This document shows, piece by piece, positions 1 to 4,862 of a DNA stretch of 7,696 nt. Location of the stretch: the NCBI RefSeq assembly GCF_035998295.1, contig NZ_DASYHS010000295.1, positions 1 through 7,696 on the forward strand, written 5' to 3'. The notes beneath the pieces were generated by a model, which saw only the letters and a list, made by a program, of their open reading frames with translations, was not told where the DNA came from and did no database searches. Numbering within the stretch: the first letter of the stretch is position 1; the number at the start of each line of letters is the position of its first letter. The position numbers and the translations under genes were made by a program. This DNA comes from DASYHS01 sp035998295 (GTDB taxonomy: Bacteria > Pseudomonadota > Alphaproteobacteria > Azospirillales > Azospirillaceae).

Positions 1-3000
1 ACCTCCGTCGGAGGCGGGCCGTGGCGCTCGGCCAGCTCGGCGGCGACGGTCTCGGCCTCCTCGTCGTCCTGGATGCGGGCGATCCGGCCGTAGAGCGTAA
101 GCCTCTCCCCCACGTCGCGGACATAGGCGTCGGGGATCAGCACCGGCAGGTCGAGCGCCACGCGCGGCGTCCAGAACGCCTCCGGCTCGCCGCCGCGCCG
201 CACCGCGTCGACGGCGCGCCGCAACAGGTCGCGGAACAGCTCGGCGCCGACCTCGCGCAGGTGGCCGGACTGCTCCTCGCCGACCAGGTTGCCGGCGCCG
301 CGCATGTCGAGGTCCGCGTTCGCGAGGTCCAGGCCGGCTCCCGGCCGGGCATGTGCTGCCACCCGGGCCAGCCGCGCCGCCGCGGCCGGGACCGGCACCC
401 CCGGCTCCGTCGTCAGCAGGCAGAACGCCCGGACCGAACCGCGGCCGACCCGCCCGCGAAGCTGATGGAGATCCCCGAGCCCGAACCTGTCGGCGCGATG
501 GACCACCAGCGTGTTCGCAGCCGGAATGTTGAGGCCGGATTCGATGATGTTGGTGGCGAGCAGCACGTCGGCGGCCCCTTCGGCGAAGCCGGAGATCGCG
601 TCGTCCATGTCCTCCGGCGCCATCCGCCCGTGCGCCACCACGACGCGCAGTTCCGGCACGTGCTCGGCGAGGCGCCGCCGGACCTCGTCGAGGTCGGCTA
701 TCCGCGGGCAGATGTAGAAGCTGCGGCCGCCGCGCCGGCATTCCGCCATCAGGGCGTCGCGGATGGCGCCGCCCTCATAGTCGAGGACGCGGGTGGCGAT
801 GGGATGGCGACCGGCGGGCGGGGTCGCGATCACGCTGATGGCCCGCAGCCCGGTGACCGCGAGCTCCAGCGTCCGCGGGATCGGCGTCGCGCTCATGCTC
901 AGCATGTGGACGCCGGCCGCGACGTCCCTGAGGCGGTCCTTCTGGGCGACGCCGAATCGCTGCTCCTCGTCGACGATCAACAGGGCCAGGTCGCGGAAAC
1001 GGACGCCGCGGCCGAGCAGCGCATGCGTGCCGACCGCGACCAGCGGCCCTTCCGCCCGGAGCGCCGCCCGGACCTTGCCCTGGCCAGCGTCCCGGCCGGT
1101 CCGCATCAGCCCGACGACGGGAATGCCGAAGCCGGCGAACCGGGACTGGAAGTCGCGCAGGTGCTGGCGGGCGAGCGGCAGCGTAGGCGCGACCACGGCT
1201 ACCTGACGCCCGGTCGACGCGACGGCGAAGGCGGCACGCAGGGCGACCTCCGTCTTGCCGAAGCCGACGTCGCCGACGACGAGCCGGTCCATCGGTCGTC
1301 CGGAGGCGAGATCCGCGGTCACGGCATCGATCGCGGCCTGCTGGTCCTCGGTCTCGGTAAAGGGAAACCGGTCCGCGAAACGGCGCAACGCGGCGGCGTG
1401 CGCCACGATCGGCGCGCCTGCGGCGCTCTCGCGCCGCCGCGCCTCCTCGACCAGCGTCCTGGCGCTGCCGAGAAGGTCGCCGACGACCCGGCCGAGCCTG
1501 TCCGCCCAGACCTCGCCACCGAGGCGGTCGAGCGTCGCCGGGGCGCCGCCGGGCCCATAGCGCCATACCAGGTCCATGCTCTCCACCGGGACCAGCAGGC
1601 GGTCGTTGTCGCGATAGAGCAGGCGCACGCAATCGTGCGGCGCCCCGGCGGGGGTGACCTGCTCGATCCCGTCGCACAGGGCGATCCCGTGATCGGCATG
1701 GACCACGAGGTCGCCGGGCGCCAGCGCCGCCCGGCCTTCCAGGACCGACGGGGCGCGCCGGCCGTTCTCGCGGGCGCGCCCCGCCAGGTCGGCCCGGGCG
1801 ATCACGGCGAGGTCGGGCGCTACGAACCCCGCCTCCAGGTCGAGCACGGCGAGCGATACCGGCTCGACCGGGTCGAAACGGTCGACGCGCGGCGCCGGCG
1901 GTTCCAGTCCGCGGGCGAGCCGGGCGACGTCGCCCGCCCGTCGACCGGCCATCACGACCGGGATACGGTCCGCCCGCAGGCGGCGCAGATGCCCGGCCAG
2001 CGCGCCGGGGCCCGCGGTCAGGTCGGGCCCGGGCCGCCCGCCCGCGTCCATCCCGCCGGCGGCCGGCGGTCCCTGACGCAGCTCGACGACGGCACGCGCG
2101 GCCAACGCCTCTTCCCATTGACCGGCGGACAGGAACAGGTCCTCCGGCGGCAGCGGACGGTAGTCCGGCAGATGGGCGCGACGGCCGATCTCGGCCGCCG
2201 CCTTGCGCCCCTGGTAGGCCGCCTCGATCTGGGCGAGCCGGTGGGGCAGGAATTCCCCAACGGCCTCGTCGAGGCTGACGGCAGCGTCCGGCAGCCACTC
2301 CAGCAGCGTCTGCGTGCCGGCGTGGAACAGGGGCAGCCACTGCTCCATGCCGGCGTGCCGCCGCCCGGCCGCCACCGCGACGGCGACGGGATCGCGGCCG
2401 TCGGGGGAGCCGAAGCGCCGGTCGTAGGCGGAGAGGAACCGCTCGGCCGCCGCGGGGTCCAGCACCACCTCCGACATCGGCGGCAGCATCACCGCCCCGT
2501 CGTCGAGGTCCAGCTCGACCGGCCCGCCGGCGCCGGGCGGCATGATTTCCAGATGGTGGCCCATACGGTAGTCGCCGGGACCGTGGACCTCCCCGGCCGG
2601 GGCATAGCCGGCGGCGAGCAGCCACGTCTCCAGTGCCTCGCGGCCGATCTCGCCGGGACCGGCGCGAAGCGGCATGCCCTCGAAGCTCGACCGCGAGGGC
2701 AACCGCCGCAGGGCGCCATAGACGCTTGTCAGGACGAGGCGCGGGCCGTCGGCCGGCTCGAGCATGCGCATCATCGCCGCGACCCGCGCGGCCGATACGG
2801 CCGGCGACGGGGAATTCCGCTCGTAGGGCGCCGTGTCCCAGGGCGGCAGGATTACCAGCTCCAGGTCGGGATCGAAGAAGCGCAGCCAGCGAACCAGCCG
2901 CTCCAGCCGGCGGCGGTCGGCCGCGACGTGGAGCAGCCCCCGCGCGGCGCAGGCGCGCGCGAGCCGCGCCAGGTGGACCGCGTCGTAGCCGGGCGGAAGG

Positions 3001-3050
3001 CCGGCAACCGGCAGCAGCCCCGGCTCGGCCGGGTCGAAATGCATGTCCAT
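1..3050 (-). CDS. mfd: Transcription-repair coupling factor (Mfd/TRCF) family translocase, C-terminus cut by window edge
   Basis: Mfd is an ATP-driven DNA translocase that removes RNA polymerase stalled at lesions and recruits UvrA. About 1016 codons are visible. The N-terminal UvrB-like part contains FFDPDLELVILPPWDTAPYE and, near residue 235, GMEQWLPLF. An RNA-polymerase-interaction (CarD-like) domain starts near residue 446 with GDLVVHADHGIALCDGI. The helicase core has Walker A GDVGFGKTEVALRAAF (K599), DEEQRFGV (D694-E696), SATPIPRTL, TNIIESGLNIPAANT and QLRGRVGR, followed by the TRG-type DLDMRGAGNLVGEEQSG. Roughly the last 100 residues (the UvrA-masking D7 region) lie beyond base 1. ATG 3050 is the first in-frame start after the mobB stop; ATG 3044 is an alternative, and neither has a strong ribosome-binding site. 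Compared with E. coli Mfd as I remember it, about 25 residues are missing after 'PPGAGGPVELDL' (residues ~165-180), and the LGAGF motif reads RPGAGL. It could be the sole Mfd or a divergent paralogue. The family assignment is firm. Confidence 0.92.
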   Translation of the reverse strand, partial: MDMHFDPAEPGLLPVAGLPPGYDAVHLARLARACAARGLLHVAADRRRLERLVRWLRFFDPDLELVILPPWDTAPYERNSPSPAVSAARVAAMMRMLEPADGPRLVLTSVYGALRRLPSRSSFEGMPLRAGPGEIGREALETWLLAAGYAPAGEVHGPGDYRMGHHLEIMPPGAGGPVELDLDDGAVMLPPMSEVVLDPAAAERFLSAYDRRFGSPDGRDPVAVAVAAGRRHAGMEQWLPLFHAGTQTLLEWLPDAAVSLDEAVGEFLPHRLAQIEAAYQGRKAAAEIGRRAHLPDYRPLPPEDLFLSAGQWEEALAARAVVELRQGPPAAGGMDAGGRPGPDLTAGPGALAGHLRRLRADRIPVVMAGRRAGDVARLARGLEPPAPRVDRFDPVEPVSLAVLDLEAGFVAPDLAVIARADLAGRARENGRRAPSVLEGRAALAPGDLVVHADHGIALCDGIEQVTPAGAPHDCVRLLYRDNDRLLVPVESMDLVWRYGPGGAPATLDRLGGEVWADRLGRVVGDLLGSARTLVEEARRRESAAGAPIVAHAAALRRFADRFPFTETEDQQAAIDAVTADLASGRPMDRLVVGDVGFGKTEVALRAAFAVASTGRQVAVVAPTLPLARQHLRDFQSRFAGFGIPVVGLMRTGRDAGQGKVRAALRAEGPLVAVGTHALLGRGVRFRDLALLIVDEEQRFGVAQKDRLRDVAAGVHMLSMSATPIPRTLELAVTGLRAISVIATPPAGRHPIATRVLDYEGGAIRDALMAECRRGGRSFYICPRIADLDEVRRRLAEHVPELRVVVAHGRMAPEDMDDAISGFAEGAADVLLATNIIESGLNIPAANTLVVHRADRFGLGDLHQLRGRVGRGSVRAFCLLTTEPGVPVPAAAARLARVAAHARPGAGLDLANADLDMRGAGNLVGEEQSGHLREVGAELFRDLLRRAVDAVRRGGEPEAFWTPRVALDLPVLIPDAYVRDVGERLTLYGRIARIQDDEEAETVAAELAERHGPPPTE

Positions 3051-3121
3051 CTCGGATTGAGGTCCATCAGCGTGGAGACGGTGGGGAAACCGCCCGCACG
3101 CAGTCCGGGTTCCTCCGGGGC

Positions 3122-3628
3122 TCAGGCCCGGGCGGGCAAACCGCAGTTCGCGAGGATGAAGTCCGCGATCCCGGCGGGATCGTTGAGGTCGAGGACCGGC
3201 ACCGCCAGACCGGGCAGGGGTTCGTCGCAGGCGACCGCGACCACGTGCGGGTCCTCCTCGGCGATCAGCGGCTTGCCGGTGGACCGCCGATGGACTTCCA
3301 GCTTGGGGTGGGCGTGACGCTTGAACCCTTCGACCAGCACCAGGTCGACCGGCGTCATGCGGGACAGCAGTTCCTCCAGCGCAGGTTCGGGCGCGCCCCT
3401 GTGCTCGTGCATCAAGGCCCAGCGCTGCGCGGAGCCGACCAGCACCTCGGTCGCTCCGGCCTGCCGGTGGCGGTAGGAATCCTTGCCCGGCGTGTCGACG
3501 TCGAAGGCATGGTGGGCGTGCTTGACCGTGGACACGCTGATGCCGCGGGAGATCAGCGCGGGCAGGAGCGCCACCAGCAGCGTCGTTTTGCCGCTGCCGC
3601 TCCAGCCGGCGATGCCGAAGATCCTCAT
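3122..3628 (-). CDS. mobB: Molybdopterin-guanine dinucleotide biosynthesis adapter protein MobB
   Basis: MobB is a cytoplasmic P-loop GTP-binding protein that assists MobA in converting molybdenum cofactor to its guanine dinucleotide form for DMSO-reductase-family enzymes. The 168-aa product is close to the E. coli length (about 175). It begins MRIFGIAGWSGSGKTTL, with the P-loop G8-T15. The family motif TVKHAHHAFDVDTPGKDS follows at residues 34-51, then the RHRQAGA segment at 53-59 and the Walker B-like DLVLVEGFK at 95-103. A GGGGGAG ribosome-binding site (3638-3644) lies 9 nt before ATG 3628, supporting this start. The gene is followed 71 bp later by the mfd-like gene on the same strand, probably one transcript. 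The usual neighbours mobA, moeA or moaE are not in the window, so the gene appears separated from the rest of the pathway, at least on this side. Upstream it faces the coiled-coil pair across a 136-bp divergent region. The assignment is secure; the transcript structure is inferred. Confidence 0.95.
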   Translation of the reverse strand: MRIFGIAGWSGSGKTTLLVALLPALISRGISVSTVKHAHHAFDVDTPGKDSYRHRQAGATEVLVGSAQRWALMHEHRGAPEPALEELLSRMTPVDLVLVEGFKRHAHPKLEVHRRSTGKPLIAEEDPHVVAVACDEPLPGLAVPVLDLNDPAGIADFILANCGLPARA

Positions 3629-3764
3629 GCGCCGTCGCTCCCCCGATCCCAGGTCTCCGCGGCCGACATTAGGCGAGCCGCGGGCGTGGCGGAAGGCCGA
3701 TGGACGACATTGTATTTTAGATAAAATCGTAGAATTCTAAGCCCGTCGGTTCGGCGGTGCGTAC
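3629..3764. promoter_or_regulatory. AT-rich divergent promoter region with three palindromes (mobB / coiled-coil pair)
   Basis: This 136-bp spacer separates mobB (minus) from the coiled-coil pair (plus). Bases 3708-3740 are strikingly AT-rich in a very GC-rich window. They contain the inverted repeat ATTTTA-GA-TAAAAT (3714-3727), which places a -10-like TAAAAT hexamer on both strands, and the perfect palindrome TAGAATTCTA (3730-3739). A third palindrome, GTACATGTAC (3761-3770), straddles the ATG of the plus-strand gene. No convincing -35/-10 pair with 16-18 bp spacing could be fixed on either strand, so exact promoters are not called. The palindromes are candidate operators for a dimeric repressor, but no regulator is identified. 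Confidence 0.45.
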
Positions 3765-4340
3765 ATGTACGTCGTCTTGGTCTCTATCATCCTCGTCGGC
3801 TTCCTGATGGTCGGCAGCGTGTTCCTGCCGCGGCTGCTCGGCATCGGGCGGAAGCTCTCGGCCTTGCGCGGCCGCCGCGCCGCGGCGGAAACGCTCGTGC
3901 GCCGGATGCAGGTACGCCTCCAGCGGCGCGGCCGGGAGCTTCGGACGGCGACCGCCCAGCTCGCGAAGACGCAGACGCGCCGGCGCCTGCTGATCGCCGA
4001 CCTGGAAGCGGCCCGGGCCGCCACCGAGAGCACGGTGCGCATCGTCGAGGGACCGGACCGGGAGCCCGGATGCCGGGTCTGGATGGCGAAGGTCGTGAAC
4101 GTGCGGCCCGAGATGCTCGTGCCCCGGCCGGGCAGTTTCGGCCATTTCGACGAGAGCTGGAGCCTGCCGCAGACCGTGCTGGTCCTTGCGCCGGACCCGG
4201 CCGAGGCGCGCCGCATGGTCGAGCGGGTGCTGCCCGCCGCCCTCGGCTTCTCGACCCGGACCGTCGAGCGGACGCCGCGTCATCTCGCGGCCCTGGTCGA
4301 ACCGGAACCCGCCGGCGGCGTCCCCCGGGAGGCCGCATGA
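3765..4340 (+). CDS. Membrane-anchored coiled-coil protein of unknown function (first of a tandem pair)
   Basis: I do not recognise this 191-aa protein. One hydrophobic segment at residues 2-22 (YVVLVSIILVGFLMVGSVFL) is followed directly by basic residues (RLLGIGRK), which suggests a single N-terminal anchor. Residues ~28-92 are rich in R, A, L, E and Q with heptad-like spacing, consistent with a coiled coil. A compact C-terminal part starts at RVWMAKVVNV (104-113) and includes TVLVLAPDPAEARRMVERV (137-155) and LPAALGF. Start: an in-frame TAA lies at 3738-3740 and ATG 3765 is the only ATG, GTG or TTG after it; its ribosome-binding site is weak. The stop TGA overlaps the start of the next gene (ATGATG at 4337-4342), a hallmark of translational coupling. 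The C-terminal segment resembles that of the downstream protein, so the pair probably arose by duplication. An envelope scaffold or regulator role is possible, but nothing in the sequence gives a function. Confidence 0.75.
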   Translation: MYVVLVSIILVGFLMVGSVFLPRLLGIGRKLSALRGRRAAAETLVRRMQVRLQRRGRELRTATAQLAKTQTRRRLLIADLEAARAATESTVRIVEGPDREPGCRVWMAKVVNVRPEMLVPRPGSFGHFDESWSLPQTVLVLAPDPAEARRMVERVLPAALGFSTRTVERTPRHLAALVEPEPAGGVPREAA

Positions 4341-4843
4341 TGCCTTTGGACGCGCCCACGGTGTTCGGGCTGCTCCTGGTGGCCGGCGCGCTCCTGCTGT
4401 CCTGGCGCCATACCGCCCGCCGGCTGGCGCTGATCCGGCAGGAGATGGCCCAGCTCGGCCAGCAGGTCGCGGCCGCGGCCCGCTCGATCCGCATGCTCGG
4501 CCGCGAAAGCCTGAAGCTGCGCCGGATGACCACGGCCCAGGTCCAGCGCGAACGCCAGCTCTCGCAGGACTGCGCAGAGCTGGAAGCCGCCAAGACCGCC
4601 TTCCACGGCTCAGCCTCGCCGCTGGTGGCGATGGACGAACGCAAGGCCGTGGGCGACCGGCTGTGGCAGGTTCCGGTGAGCCGCCCGGCCAAGGGCGTCC
4701 AGCGGCCCTGGCGCACCTTCCTGGTCTGGGCGCCGGGACCGGAGCGCGCGCAGGTCAAGGTCGCAAACCGCTACCCGCCGAAGGCGGGCTACGCGGTCGG
4801 CCCGGCCGACGAACGGTCCGGGCTGCCCGACGCCGCCCAGTGA
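4337..4843 (+). CDS. Membrane-anchored coiled-coil protein of unknown function (second of a tandem pair)
   Basis: I do not recognise this 168-aa protein. Residues 9-22 (VFGLLLVAGALLLS) form a short hydrophobic anchor followed by WRHTARR. Residues ~28-88 form a likely coiled coil rich in Q, A, E, R and L (LALIRQEMAQLGQQVAAAAR and onward). The C-terminal part contains RLWQVPVSRP (108-117) and TFLVWAPGPERAQVKVANRY (127-146), then a YAVGPADER stretch. This matches the layout of the upstream protein (RVWMAKVVNV; VLVLAPDPAEARRMVERV; LGFSTRTVER). Two consecutive ATGs occur at 4337 and 4340. A good ribosome-binding site GGGAGG (4327-4332) lies 4 nt from the first and 7 nt from the second, so 4340 may be the true start (167 aa). 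Either start overlaps the upstream TGA, so the two are almost certainly one operon with coupled translation. A larger open frame extends upstream to 4070 but there reads as an alternate-frame shadow of the first gene. Confidence 0.72.
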   Translation: MMPLDAPTVFGLLLVAGALLLSWRHTARRLALIRQEMAQLGQQVAAAARSIRMLGRESLKLRRMTTAQVQRERQLSQDCAELEAAKTAFHGSASPLVAMDERKAVGDRLWQVPVSRPAKGVQRPWRTFLVWAPGPERAQVKVANRYPPKAGYAVGPADERSGLPDAAQ

Positions 4844-4859
4844 GGGGCCCAGTGAGGGG
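4836..4859 (+). repeat. 12-bp tandem duplication across a stop codon
   Basis: CCCAGTGAGGGG occurs twice head to tail (4836-4847 and 4848-4859), with a further CCC after it. The first copy carries the TGA stop of the coiled-coil gene (4841-4843). Because the unit is 12 bp, the second copy presents another in-frame TGA at 4853-4855. The array fills almost the whole 18-bp gap between two convergent genes. Confidence 0.9.
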
Positions 4860-4862
4860 CCC
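4845..4862. terminator. Possible hairpin between convergent genes (weak)
   Basis: The tandem duplication places GGGCCC at 4845-4850 and again at 4857-4862. These can pair as a perfect 6-bp G/C stem with the 6-nt loop AGTGAG. There is no T-tract on either strand, so a classical intrinsic terminator is not supported. It could still slow or end transcription from either side, since the genes meet here stop to stop. The last base of the ThDP-enzyme stop codon lies inside the stem. Confidence 0.25.

Noticed and set aside
775..2625. A 616-codon minus-strand frame inside the mfd-like gene
   Set aside because: Overwhelmingly Arg/Pro/Ala/Gly and out of register with the frame carrying the helicase motifs; an alternate-frame shadow.
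3051..3121. Possible attenuator hairpin between mobB and the mfd-like gene
   Set aside because: The only pairing seen is about 4 bp (CGGT...ACCG) with no T-tract, too weak to call.
3067..3124. Open mobB frame continuing past its stop into MDLNPR, as a sign of readthrough or fusion
   Set aside because: The frame is open there only by chance; it is out of register with the mfd-like gene and ends as a shadow frame.
21..3317. A 1098-codon open frame on the plus strand, antisense to the mfd-like gene and the end of mobB
   Set aside because: Its translation is low-complexity Arg/Gly/Ala/Pro/Asp without any domain motif. The opposite strand encodes a motif-complete Mfd, and in very GC-rich DNA antisense frames are commonly open by codon bias.
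3730..3740. TAGAATTCTAA as a possible iron-response (Irr-type) box
   Set aside because: It resembles the TTCTAA/TTAGAA half-sites but lacks the central spacer I recall for such boxes, and neither neighbour is an iron gene; kept only as an unassigned palindrome.
3787..4758. A 323-codon minus-strand frame opposite the coiled-coil pair
   Set aside because: Arg/Ser/Pro/Ala-rich with no motif. The plus-strand frames have hydrophobic anchors, an overlapping stop/start and a GGGAGG site, which make better genes.
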